A stretch of 41,032 nt of DNA from assembly GCA_002493835.1 (NCBI GenBank), contig DLAA01000098.1, positions 1 through 41,032 of the forward strand, read 5' to 3'. Numbering within the stretch: position 1 is the first letter of the stretch; the number at the start of each line of letters is the position of its first letter. Below, piece by piece: positions 1 through 7,446 of this stretch. The notes beneath the pieces were generated by a model. The model saw nothing but the letters and a program-made list of their open reading frames with translations. It ran no database searches and was not told the origin of the DNA. Made by a program: the position numbers and the translations under genes. Source of the DNA: Lachnospiraceae bacterium UBA7060. GTDB taxonomy: Bacteria; Bacillota; Clostridia; Lachnospirales; Lachnospiraceae.

Positions 1-70
1 TCAGAAAAAAAGGGCAGCTTGCTGGCATTTTTTCAGATTAAGGCTGCATAGGGCGAAGCCCGTGAGCGAG

Positions 71-98
71 ATGAAGCGAAGCTTGTACGCCGCTTCAT
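71..98 (+). repeat. 8-bp inverted repeat upstream of hprK
   Basis: A perfect inverted repeat, ATGAAGCG at 71-78 and CGCTTCAT at 91-98, with a 12-base loop, lies just before the hprK ribosome site. In RNA it would form a hairpin ending about 25 bases before the start codon. There is no T-tract, so it is not a terminator. A smaller GGGC/GCCC hairpin precedes it. The first 123 bases hold no gene I recognise. One frame runs from the window edge to a TAG at 49-51 and could be the tail of an upstream gene. Confidence 0.45.
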
Positions 99-123
99 GC
101 AGGGGAATGGTGAGGAGAGAAAT

Positions 124-1065
124 ATGGCAAGTATTAATTTGACGAAAGTGATTGAGAAATTTAAGTGGGAGAACCTGACACCGGAGATCGATATTTCTAA
201 GATCAAGGTGACGCAGCCGGACATTAACCGTCCGGCGCTGCAGCTGGCAGGATATCTGGAGCATTTTGAGACAACGCGTCTGCAGATTGTTGGGTTTGTG
301 GAGTATTCCTATATGAATGGGCTTGATGAGGACAGGCAGCGGGAGATTTTTGAAAAAATCCTGAACAATCCTCTGCCCGGCATTATCTTTTGCCGGGAGC
401 TGCATCCCAATGAAATATTCCGTGAGATTGCTGTTAAGCATGGGGTACCGCTTCTGATGAGCAAGAAGGCTACTTCGGCATGCATGGCGGAGGTGATCCG
501 CTGGCTGAATGTAAAGCTTGCCCCCTGTATCTCTGTGCATGGCGTGTTGGTGGATGTCTATGGTGAGGGTGTTTTGATCACTGGCGAGAGCGGTATTGGT
601 AAGTCTGAGGCGGCACTGGAACTGATCAAGCGAGGACACCGCCTGGTGACGGATGATGTGGTGGAGATCCGCCGGGTGAGCGAGGATACGCTGATCGGTT
701 CTGCACCGGATATCACAAAGCATTTTATTGAGCTGCGAGGTATCGGCATTGTGGACGTGAAGGCGCTTTTCGGGGCATCCAGCGTCAGGGATACACAGAA
801 TATAGATTTGGTTATCCGTCTGGAAGATTGGGATAAGGACAAGGAGTACGACCGTCTCGGCTTGGAGGAAGAATATACGGAGTATCTCGGGAACCGGGTA
901 GTCTGTCACAGTATTCCAATCAGACCGGGGCGTAATTTGGCAGTCATTTGTGAGTCGGCGGCAGTTAATCACCGTCAGAAGAAGATGGGCTACAACGCGG
1001 CACAAGAACTTTATAAGCGCGTGCAGCATTCACTTGCACATGGCAGAGATGAAGACGATGAGTAG
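124..1065 (+). CDS. hprK: HPr kinase/phosphorylase
   Basis: Bifunctional enzyme that phosphorylates the regulatory serine of HPr and Crh with ATP or PPi and removes it with phosphate, the central switch of carbon catabolite repression in Firmicutes. It is cytosolic and hexameric in the family. The 313-residue product has the usual N-terminal domain and a C-terminal kinase core with the P-loop GESGIGKS, followed by the LVTDDVVEI stretch and the ELRGIGIVDV signature of HprK. The start is ATG at 124, because GAGGAGA lies a few bases upstream; an in-frame ATG at 97 lacks such a site. A ROK glucokinase follows, then murB-rapZ-whiA and a Crh-like protein that is its likely substrate. Length and motifs are normal and the assignment is firm. 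Confidence 0.97.
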   Translation: MASINLTKVIEKFKWENLTPEIDISKIKVTQPDINRPALQLAGYLEHFETTRLQIVGFVEYSYMNGLDEDRQREIFEKILNNPLPGIIFCRELHPNEIFREIAVKHGVPLLMSKKATSACMAEVIRWLNVKLAPCISVHGVLVDVYGEGVLITGESGIGKSEAALELIKRGHRLVTDDVVEIRRVSEDTLIGSAPDITKHFIELRGIGIVDVKALFGASSVRDTQNIDLVIRLEDWDKDKEYDRLGLEEEYTEYLGNRVVCHSIPIRPGRNLAVICESAAVNHRQKKMGYNAAQELYKRVQHSLAHGRDEDDE

Positions 1066-1198
1066 CAGCATAGAGTAATTTTAAAGAGGTCCTGCTACCG
1101 GGCGATATGCCAAGGATTTTTATGATTTATGTGGGGAAATGTTTGAGGAACGGTATTTTTTGTGCAGGTTTGAGATGTTACGGAAGGAGAGGGGTCAT

Positions 1199-2134
1199 AT
1201 GGCAAATTATGTATTTGGAGTAGACGTAGGCGGTACAACTGTCAAAATGGGATTGTTTGATTTGGAAGGCAATGTTTTGGAAAAGTGGGAGATTCCTACG
1301 AGGACGGAAAATAGCGGGGAGAAAATTCTCCCTGATATTGCGGCAAGTATTCAAGAGAAGCTGAAGCAGAAGGCGATCGCGAGGGAGGAAGTAGCAGGTG
1401 TCGGTATCGGTGTACCAGGCCCTGTGGAGAAAAGCGGTATTGTGCATCGGGCTGTCAATTTGGGCTGGGCCGAATTAAATATGAAAGAAGAACTTTCCGC
1501 GCTCCTTGACGGAATGCGGGTGGAGGGCGGCAACGACGCCAATGTGGCAGCTCTCGGTGAGATGTGGAAAGGCGGCGGCCAGGGTCATAAGAATTTGGTG
1601 GCTGTCACTCTGGGAACAGGCGTAGGCGGCGGTATCATTATCAATGGCGAGATTATGACTGGAGCCACAGGCGCTGGCGGAGAGATCGGGCACATTCATG
1701 TGGAGGATAATGAGACGGAGGCCTGCGGCTGTGGAAACTTTGGCTGTCTGGAGGAGTATGCATCCGCTACGGGGATTACCAGACTGGCGAACCGCGCACT
1801 GAAAGCCAGCGATAAAGATAGTGTGCTGCGCAGAGGAGAAGTGTCTGCAAAGACTGTATTTGACGCTGTGAAGGCGGGAGACGAGTTAGCGATAGAGGTT
1901 GCAAAGCAGTTTGGGGAGTATCTGGGTAAAGGCCTGGGTGTGATCGCGGGCATCATCAACCCGGAGATTTTCGTGATTGGCGGCGGCGTGTCCAAGGCGG
2001 GGGAAATCCTTTTCGATTATATTAAACCTTCTTTTGAAAAGACAGCTTTTCAAGGCAGCAGGGATGCGATTTTTGCTCTGGCGACATTGGGGAATGATGC
2101 GGGTATCTATGGGGCGGCAAGGCTGCTTCTATAA
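1199..2134 (+). CDS. ROK-family glucokinase
   Basis: Predicted ATP-dependent hexokinase of the ROK family, probably glucose to glucose-6-phosphate. The 311-residue protein starts with the phosphate-binding motif DVGGTTVKMG. It carries VGIGVPGPV, the catalytic-region stretch GGNDANVAALGE, the ATP-site run TLGTGVGGGI, and the ROK zinc motif EACGCGNFGCLEEYAS. There is no N-terminal helix-turn-helix, so this is an enzyme and not a ROK repressor. The start is ATG at 1199 after GGAAGGAGAGG; an upstream in-frame ATG at 1139 lacks a good site. It lies 133 bases after hprK and before murB in the same direction. The position next to hprK fits a role in glycolytic flux and carbon regulation. Substrate is inferred from the family, since ROK kinases also act on mannose, fructose or N-acetyl sugars. 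Confidence 0.92.
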   Translation: MANYVFGVDVGGTTVKMGLFDLEGNVLEKWEIPTRTENSGEKILPDIAASIQEKLKQKAIAREEVAGVGIGVPGPVEKSGIVHRAVNLGWAELNMKEELSALLDGMRVEGGNDANVAALGEMWKGGGQGHKNLVAVTLGTGVGGGIIINGEIMTGATGAGGEIGHIHVEDNETEACGCGNFGCLEEYASATGITRLANRALKASDKDSVLRRGEVSAKTVFDAVKAGDELAIEVAKQFGEYLGKGLGVIAGIINPEIFVIGGGVSKAGEILFDYIKPSFEKTAFQGSRDAIFALATLGNDAGIYGAARLLL

Positions 2135-2199
2135 TTTTACGAATTGCTATAGAGTGTAAGGGATATATTATATAAAAAAGAAATGAGCGGGAGTAAATT

Positions 2200-3111
2200 T
2201 TGAGTGCATCGATGTATGAATATATCAGGACGATTGTACCGGAGAAAAGGCTTCTTTTTCATGAACCTATGAGCAGGCATACCACCTTCCGGGTGGGGGG
2301 CGAGGCGGAATGTATCGTCATTGTAGAAACCAAGGAAGAGCTGTCACAGATTATTTCTTATCTGGGGAAATTGGAGCAGGAGTATTTTGTCCTGGGAAAC
2401 GGCAGCAATCTTCTGGTGGGAGATAAGGGTTACCGGGGTGTGATTATGAAACTGGGGCCCCGTTTGAGTTCGATTCGTGTGGATGGAAATCACATAGCGG
2501 TGGGGGCAGGCGCATTGCTCTCCCAGACCGCAGCTGCTGCCAGAGATAATGGTCTGAGCGGACTCGAGTTCGCGGCGGGCATCCCTGGCAGTATCGGCGG
2601 TGCTATTGTCATGAATGCCGGTGCTTATGGCGGAGAGATGAAACAGCTTGTGCAGATGGTTCGTGTGATGGATAAAGAAGGTGAGATTCTGACATTGGAC
2701 AATGATACCATGGAGTTCGGTTACCGCACAAGCATCATTAGAGACAGGCCGTTTACTGTGCTGGGAGCGGTTCTCAAACTTACACCCGGTAATAAAGAGG
2801 AAATCAGCGCAAAGATGGAAGAGCTGATGAGACAGCGAAAAAGCAAGCAGCCTCTGGAATATCCGAGTGCCGGCAGTACTTTTAAGCGGCCGGAAGGGCA
2901 TTATGCCGGGAAGCTGATTATGGATGCGGGGCTCAGGGGTTACCGGATTGGCGGCGCACAAGTATCCGAGAAACATTGTGGTTTTGTTGTCAATACAGGC
3001 GGCGCGACGGCGGCGGATATCCGGGAGGTAATCGAGGAGATCCGAGAACGGGTGCTTGACCGGTTCCATGTCCGGCTGGAGCCTGAGGTAATATTTTTGG
3101 GGGATTTCTGA
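2200..3111 (+). CDS. murB: UDP-N-acetylenolpyruvoylglucosamine reductase
   Basis: Second committed step of peptidoglycan precursor synthesis: NADPH-dependent reduction of the enolpyruvyl group to give UDP-N-acetylmuramate, using FAD. The 303-residue protein shows the FAD-binding PCMH-type fold, with HTTFRVGGEA near residue 28, VLGNGSNLLV, and the GLEFAAGIPGSIGGA / MNAGAYGGE run. The C-terminal catalytic part contains YPSAGSTFKRP, where the serine is the proton donor in the family, and the closing EVIFLGDF. I place the start at TTG 2200 because GCGGGAG precedes it at the right spacing; ATG at 2212 is the alternative. It lies between glucokinase and rapZ, a familiar gene order in clostridia. 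Nothing is odd about length or motifs. Confidence 0.97.
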   Translation: MSASMYEYIRTIVPEKRLLFHEPMSRHTTFRVGGEAECIVIVETKEELSQIISYLGKLEQEYFVLGNGSNLLVGDKGYRGVIMKLGPRLSSIRVDGNHIAVGAGALLSQTAAAARDNGLSGLEFAAGIPGSIGGAIVMNAGAYGGEMKQLVQMVRVMDKEGEILTLDNDTMEFGYRTSIIRDRPFTVLGAVLKLTPGNKEEISAKMEELMRQRKSKQPLEYPSAGSTFKRPEGHYAGKLIMDAGLRGYRIGGAQVSEKHCGFVVNTGGATAADIREVIEEIRERVLDRFHVRLEPEVIFLGDF

Positions 3112-3143
3112 AGAAGTATACAAAAGAGGGGCAGACGGATAAC

Positions 3144-4001
3144 ATGAGATTTGTGATTGTGACGGGGATGAGTGGTTCAGGAAAGCGGACTGCTATGAAA
3201 ATGTTGGAAGATGTCGGTTTCTACTGTGTGGATAACCTGCCAGTGGTGCTGATTGAAAAGTTTGCAGAGCTGATTACGACGCCTGCCGGTGAGGTAAACA
3301 AGGCGGCCCTGGGAGTGGATGTGCGGGCGGATCAGTCTTTTGGAGAAGTACGCCGCATTCTTGACCAGCTAAAAGAAAACGGTTATCTTTTTGAGATTCT
3401 GTTTTTGGAGGCGAGCGATGATGTTCTCTTGAAACGATATAAGGAGACCAGAAGGCTGCATCCTCTTTCACCGGAGGGACGTGTAGAGGAAGGTATTCAC
3501 AGGGAACGCGAGATTTTGAAAGAAATTCGAGAGAAGGCGGATTATATCATTGATACATCTCAGCTTTTGACGAGAGAACTTAAGGAAGAAATCGATGATA
3601 TTTTTGTCAGAAATAAGGAGTATAATTCCCTCATTGTCACAATTCTTTCATTTGGATTTAAGAAAGGGATTCCGGCTGATGCAGATCTGGTTTTTGACGT
3701 GCGTTTTTTGCCAAATCCCTTTTATATTGACGAGCTAAAATATAAGACAGGTAATGATAAAGAAGTGCAGGACTATGTGATGGGGTTCCCGGAAGCAGGT
3801 ATTTTTTTGCAAAAGCTCACGGATATGTTGGATTTTTTGATTCCTAATTATGTGAAGGAGGGTAAGCATCAGCTGGTGATCGGCATTGGCTGTACCGGGG
3901 GCAAGCACAGGAGTGTGACTCTTGCAAATGCGCTTTATGGTAAGATGAAGGACCACGGGACCTACGGGGTGAAGCTGTACCATAGAGATGAGAACAAATA
4001 G
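3144..4001 (+). CDS. rapZ: RNase adapter / nucleotide-binding protein RapZ (YvcJ)
   Basis: P-loop nucleotide-binding protein of the RapZ/YvcJ family. In E. coli RapZ guides RNase E to a small RNA and senses glucosamine-6-phosphate. In B. subtilis YvcJ is a nucleotide-binding protein whose role is less clear, so the exact job here is open. The 285-residue protein begins with Walker A GMSGSGKR, has VDVRADQSF, and ends with the conserved GIGCTGGKHRSVTLA segment of the C-terminal RNA- and ligand-binding domain. It starts 32 bases after murB and ends 10 bases before whiA, so co-transcription is nearly certain. The B. subtilis neighbour yvcK is absent between rapZ and whiA. Confidence 0.95.
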   Translation: MRFVIVTGMSGSGKRTAMKMLEDVGFYCVDNLPVVLIEKFAELITTPAGEVNKAALGVDVRADQSFGEVRRILDQLKENGYLFEILFLEASDDVLLKRYKETRRLHPLSPEGRVEEGIHREREILKEIREKADYIIDTSQLLTRELKEEIDDIFVRNKEYNSLIVTILSFGFKKGIPADADLVFDVRFLPNPFYIDELKYKTGNDKEVQDYVMGFPEAGIFLQKLTDMLDFLIPNYVKEGKHQLVIGIGCTGGKHRSVTLANALYGKMKDHGTYGVKLYHRDENK

Positions 4002-4011
4002 AGGATGAAAT

Positions 4012-4914
4012 ATGTCTTTTTCTGGAGCGGTAAAGGAGGAACTTGCAGCGCATATGAGTTCGGCCAGACATTGTCAGCTCGCGGAGCTTGCGGCACTCAT
4101 GCTTTTTAATGGAGGTGTCTGTGATGGCGGAATGCATTTGTGCCTGGATACGGAAAATGAGGCAGTTGCGAGAAAATGCTTTACATTACTTAAAAAAACA
4201 TTTAATATAGATACTGTTATACAGGGGAGAAAAAGACTGATCCCGGATGATGGAACAGAGCGCAGAGTGATACAAGCGTTATATTTTGCAGAGAAAGAGG
4301 ATGGTAAGATAGAACTGACTAAAGTGGTCAATCCTATTTTGATCAGACATTCCTGCTGTGCAAGGGCTTGGCTGCGCGGCGCTTTTTTGAGCGTGGGTTC
4401 CATGAGCGACCCGAGGAAAGGTTACCACTTGGAGTTTGTCTGTGATGAGAAGGTACAGGCGGAGCAGCTTCAGGAGGTGCTCGCGGAGTTTCAGATTGAG
4501 GCCAGAATTATAGGTAGAAAGAAATACCAGGTGGTCTATCTGAAAGAGGGCGCGGGTATTGTGGATCTTTTGAACGTGATGGGTGCGCATGTATCTTTGA
4601 TGGAACTGGAAAATATGAGGATCCTGAAAGAGATGCGGAATTCTATCAACAGAAGGGTAAACTGCGAGACGGCCAATATTTCTAAGACGGTGACGGCGGC
4701 GGGACGGCAGATCGAGGACATCCTTCTGATCAGAGAAAGGTATGGGTTTGAAAACTTACCGGACAATCTGCGGCAAATGGCAGAGGTTCGGCTGGAGTAT
4801 CCGGATGCAGCGCTCAAGGAGCTGGGCGGGTATTTAGAACCGGTTGTGGGGAAATCAGGGGTGAATCACAGATTGCGCAGGCTGAGTGAAATTGCTGACA
4901 AAATCAGATCATAA
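4012..4914 (+). CDS. whiA: DNA-binding protein WhiA
   Basis: Conserved Gram-positive DNA-binding protein, first known as a sporulation regulator in Streptomyces and linked to cell division and chromosome segregation in Bacillus. The 300-residue protein has the N-terminal LAGLIDADG-like fold typical of WhiA (FSGAVKEELAAH at the start; RAWLRGAFLSVGSMSDP near residue 120). Its C-terminal helix-turn-helix contains NISKTVTAAGRQIEDI and ends in LGGYLEPVVGKSGVNHRLRR. The start has a short gap to rapZ (10 bases) and an AGAGGATGAAAT leader. A crh-like gene follows after 17 bases. Length and motifs are normal for the family. Confidence 0.95.
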   Translation: MSFSGAVKEELAAHMSSARHCQLAELAALMLFNGGVCDGGMHLCLDTENEAVARKCFTLLKKTFNIDTVIQGRKRLIPDDGTERRVIQALYFAEKEDGKIELTKVVNPILIRHSCCARAWLRGAFLSVGSMSDPRKGYHLEFVCDEKVQAEQLQEVLAEFQIEARIIGRKKYQVVYLKEGAGIVDLLNVMGAHVSLMELENMRILKEMRNSINRRVNCETANISKTVTAAGRQIEDILLIRERYGFENLPDNLRQMAEVRLEYPDAALKELGGYLEPVVGKSGVNHRLRRLSEIADKIRS

Positions 4915-4931
4915 AAGAGGAGGAAAATATT

Positions 4932-5186
4932 ATGACTCAGAAGTCAATCCAGATTAAGCTGGAGTCGGGCTTGGAGGCAAGGCCGGTGGCGATGCTTGTA
5001 CAGGTGGCGAGCCAGTTTGAGAGCACCGTATATCTTGGTTCTGACAACAAGAAGGTGAACGCGAAGAGTATCATGGGCATGATGAGCATGGGACTCGAGA
5101 GCGGTGCAGAGGTGATGGTGACGGCGGATGGCTCCGATGAGGAGAATGCTGTTGCAGAGATTGAAAAATTCCTGACCACCAAATAG
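4932..5186 (+). CDS. crh: Crh-like HPr paralogue lacking the PTS histidine
   Basis: HPr-fold protein of 84 residues. Ordinary HPr carries GLHARPA, where the histidine accepts phosphate from enzyme I. Here the motif reads GLEARPV, so Glu replaces that histidine and phosphotransfer in the PTS should be impossible. The second regulatory region survives as NAKSIMGMMSMG, where the serine is the HprK/P target. That pattern, loss of His and retention of Ser, defines Crh of Bacillus, which has Gln at this place. Position agrees: in B. subtilis crh also follows whiA (yvcL). HprK is encoded 4 kb upstream in the same block. The predicted role is CcpA co-repressor signalling without sugar transport. A strong AGAGGAGGAAAAT precedes the ATG. 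A terminator-like hairpin follows at 5234-5286. Confidence 0.88.
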   Translation: MTQKSIQIKLESGLEARPVAMLVQVASQFESTVYLGSDNKKVNAKSIMGMMSMGLESGAEVMVTADGSDEENAVAEIEKFLTTK

Positions 5187-5203
5187 GTAAAGGTGCGACA
5201 GGA

Positions 5204-5232
5204 TTGACATTTGATAAGGCATAATGGTATTG
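5204..5232 (+). promoter_or_regulatory. Weak candidate promoter after crh
   Basis: A perfect -35 box, TTGACA at 5204-5209, is followed 17 bases on by only a poor -10 (GTATTG or TATTGG). It is the only promoter-like signal in the gap before the lipid-kinase gene. Transcription from it would begin inside the 5' arm of the hairpin at 5234. Confidence 0.3.
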
Positions 5233-5233
5233 G

Positions 5234-5286
5234 CTGTTCAGAATCCTGTGTGAGCAATTTACAAATGAGATTCTGAGCAGTTTTTT
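5234..5286 (+). terminator. Terminator or attenuator between crh and the lipid kinase
   Basis: CTGTTCAGAATC at 5234-5245 pairs with GATTCTGAGCAG at 5269-5280 (12 bp, one G-T pair, 23-base loop) and is followed at once by TTTTTT. This is the form of an intrinsic terminator for the hprK-to-crh run. The next start codon is only 20 bases beyond the T-tract, leaving no room for a promoter, so it may work as an attenuator for the next gene. Confidence 0.7.
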
Positions 5287-5306
5287 CATATCATAGGAGG
5301 AACTCT

Positions 5307-6203
5307 ATGGTGAAACAGATGCTTTTTGTCTATAATCCCAGAGCGGGCAAGGCACAGATCAGGAGTAATCTTTTAGACATTATTGATACCTTTGTAAAGG
5401 CAGGCTATGAGGTGACAGCCTATCCCACCCAGGCGCCTGGTGATGCGGTGAAGGCTGTGCAGGAGAGGCGGGCAGGTTACGATATGGTGGTGTGCAGCGG
5501 CGGGGACGGGACTCTTGACGAAGTGGTGACAGGTATGATGAAGTCGGAGGAAAGGCTTCCCATAGGCTATGTTCCGGCGGGCAGCACCAACGATTTTGCC
5601 AACAGTCTGAGAATTCCGAAAAACATGCTGCAGGCTGCGGACGTGGTGGTAAACGGAAGGACTTTTGCCTGCGATGTGGGAAAGTTTAATCACAGTATAT
5701 TTATTTATGTGGCAGCTTTCGGTATCTTTACAGACGTGTCCTATGGAACGCCTCAGGATACGAAGAATGTGCTGGGCCACGCGGCTTATCTGATTGAAGG
5801 GGTAAAGCGTCTGCCTTCCATACGCGCCTACCCGCTGAAAATTACCTGTAATGGTGAGGTGATAGAAGGTGAATTTCTCTACGGCATGGTCACCAATTCC
5901 CATTCAGTGGGGGGCTTCCGCGGAATCACGGGCCAGAATGTGGCGTTGGATGATGGGCTTTTCGAGGTGACGTTGATCCGCAGGCCCGTAAATCCGCTGG
6001 ATATCAACAATATTATCCGCGCGCTCGTGGACAAGAGGGTCAAATCAGAGCATATTTATACTTTTACCACCGAAAAGCTGAAGGTGGAGTCTGAAGAGCC
6101 GGTGGCCTGGACGCTGGACGGGGAGTTTGGCGGGGAGCACTGTGCAGTGATGATTGAGAGCTGGCATCAGGCGCTTGAGATCCGGGTGCCGAAAATATCT
6201 TGA
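5307..6203 (+). CDS. Diacylglycerol/lipid kinase family protein
   Basis: Member of the DagK/YegS lipid kinase family, which transfers phosphate from ATP to diacylglycerol, sphingosine-like or related lipids at the inner face of the membrane. The 298-residue protein opens with FVYNPRAGK, has the nucleotide-binding signature CSGGDGTLDEVV near residue 70 and GYVPAGSTNDFA near residue 90, and the later GMVTNSHSVGGFRG and DDGLFEVTL stretches of the catalytic domain. No membrane segment is obvious, as expected for the soluble Gram-positive type. ATAGGAGGAACT gives a strong ribosome site. A hairpin with T-tract ends 20 bases upstream of the start, so expression may depend on read-through. The stop codon overlaps the -35 box of the aldolase promoter. 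The exact lipid substrate cannot be read from sequence. Confidence 0.88.
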   Translation: MVKQMLFVYNPRAGKAQIRSNLLDIIDTFVKAGYEVTAYPTQAPGDAVKAVQERRAGYDMVVCSGGDGTLDEVVTGMMKSEERLPIGYVPAGSTNDFANSLRIPKNMLQAADVVVNGRTFACDVGKFNHSIFIYVAAFGIFTDVSYGTPQDTKNVLGHAAYLIEGVKRLPSIRAYPLKITCNGEVIEGEFLYGMVTNSHSVGGFRGITGQNVALDDGLFEVTLIRRPVNPLDINNIIRALVDKRVKSEHIYTFTTEKLKVESEEPVAWTLDGEFGGEHCAVMIESWHQALEIRVPKIS

Positions 6204-6228
6204 CCGGATTTTTTGTGTTTACTATAAT
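6200..6228 (+). promoter_or_regulatory. Sigma-A promoter of the aldolase gene
   Basis: TTGACC at 6200-6205 and a perfect TATAAT at 6223-6228 are spaced by 17 bases. The -35 box overlaps the stop codon of the lipid kinase. The start of transcription would fall near 6235, giving a leader of about 155 bases before the aldolase start. The leader contains no structure I recognise. Confidence 0.8.
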
Positions 6229-6391
6229 TATATTGAGGGTAAGCTATCCGAAAGGAGGGAAAGAAAAGGTTGTGACTCATGATAGTGCAGACGCTTCACG
6301 TTGACTTTCTGAGGACTGGCTGGTAAAATAAAGGTTAGATTCCAGAAGATGGAAAGTAATAAAAAATTAAAATAGAAAGGAAGAAAACAGT

Positions 6392-7360
6392 ATGGCATTA
6401 GTAACAACAACCGAAATGTTTAAGAAGGCATATAACGGTGGTTATGCAGTCGGCGCTTTCAACGTAAACAACATGGAGATCGTTCAGGGTATCACAGAAG
6501 CAGCAGGTGAGCTGAACAGCCCTGTTATTCTGCAGGTTTCCAAGGGTGCGCGCGCTTACGCTAATCACACCTACCTGGTGAAGCTGGTTGAGGCGGCTGT
6601 GGCTGAGAATCCTCAGATCCCGATTGCTCTGCACTTGGATCACGGCGATACCTTTGAGCTTTGTAAGTCCTGTATTGACGGTGGTTTCACCTCCGTTATG
6701 ATCGATGCTTCCTCCAAGTCCTTCGAGGACAACATTGCATTGACAAAACAGGTCGTTGAGTATGCTCATGACAAGGGTGTAGTGGTTGAGGCTGAGCTGG
6801 GCACTCTGGCAGGTGTTGAGGATGAGGTCGTTGTAGAGGCTGGTAAAGAGTCTTATACGCACCCAGAGGAGGTTGAGGAGTTCGTAGATAAGACAGGCTG
6901 TGACTCTTTGGCTATCGCTATCGGTACTTCCCACGGTGCATACAAATTCACGGCTGCCCAGTGCACAAGAAATGAGGAAGGGATTCTTGTTCCCCCTCCG
7001 CTTCGTTTCGATGTATTGGAGGAGTGCATTAAGAGACTGCCTGGATTCCCGATCGTGCTTCATGGTTCTTCTTCCGTACCGCAGGAGTTTGTTAAGATGG
7101 TAAACCAGTACGGCGGTAATATGCCTGATGCAGTGGGTATTCCGGAGGAGCAGCTTCGTAAGGCAGCAGAACTTGCTGTATGTAAGATCAATATTGATTC
7201 TGATATTCGTTTGGCGATGACAGGTAATATTCGTAAGTACTTTGCAGAGCATCCGGATCACTTTGATCCCAGACAGTATCTGAAGCCCGCTAGACAGGCT
7301 GTGAAGGATATGGTAGCGCACAAGATTAAAAATGTGCTCGGGTCTGACGGCAAGGCTTAA
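6392..7360 (+). CDS. fba: Class II fructose-1,6-bisphosphate aldolase (housekeeping)
   Basis: Zinc-dependent aldolase cleaving fructose-1,6-bisphosphate to dihydroxyacetone phosphate and glyceraldehyde-3-phosphate in the cytosol. The 322-residue protein has GAFNVNNMEI near the start, the zinc and catalytic region ALHLDHGDTFE (residues about 80-90), AELGTLAGVEDE, AIAIGTSHGAYKF with a zinc histidine, VLHGSSSVPQEF with another, and CKINIDSDIRLAMT for phosphate binding. Codon choice is more uniform than in its neighbours, as expected of a highly expressed glycolytic gene. AGAAAGGAAG sits before ATG 6392. It has its own consensus promoter at 6200 and a strong terminator at 7386, so it is a single-gene unit. 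A second, longer aldolase lies at 23910. Confidence 0.95.
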   Translation: MALVTTTEMFKKAYNGGYAVGAFNVNNMEIVQGITEAAGELNSPVILQVSKGARAYANHTYLVKLVEAAVAENPQIPIALHLDHGDTFELCKSCIDGGFTSVMIDASSKSFEDNIALTKQVVEYAHDKGVVVEAELGTLAGVEDEVVVEAGKESYTHPEEVEEFVDKTGCDSLAIAIGTSHGAYKFTAAQCTRNEEGILVPPPLRFDVLEECIKRLPGFPIVLHGSSSVPQEFVKMVNQYGGNMPDAVGIPEEQLRKAAELAVCKINIDSDIRLAMTGNIRKYFAEHPDHFDPRQYLKPARQAVKDMVAHKIKNVLGSDGKA

Positions 7361-7385
7361 TAGCAAAAGAAGAAAAGTCAATAGA

Positions 7386-7422
7386 AAAATGACATGGCCG
7401 AAATGGTCATGTCATTTTTTTT
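7386..7422 (+). terminator. Intrinsic terminator of fba
   Basis: A 13-bp stem (7387-7399 with 7405-7417, loop GAAAT) is followed by an unbroken T-run. It separates fba from the convergent symporter gene. An A-run on the other side means it could serve both directions. Confidence 0.88.
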
Positions 7423-7446
7423 AACAACGAACTATAATAGAGTTAA

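Noticed and set aside
1..1029. Long minus-strand open frame of 342 codons opposite hprK
   Set aside because: It lies wholly antisense to a gene with complete HprK motifs, has no ribosome site that fits, and its translation resembles no protein. It is a shadow of a codon-biased gene.
2344..3123. 259-codon minus-strand frame opposite murB
   Set aside because: Shadow frame; murB itself is complete and the antisense product has no family features.
6398..7381. 327-codon minus-strand frame opposite fba
   Set aside because: Antisense shadow of the highly biased aldolase gene; no start signal or recognisable domain.
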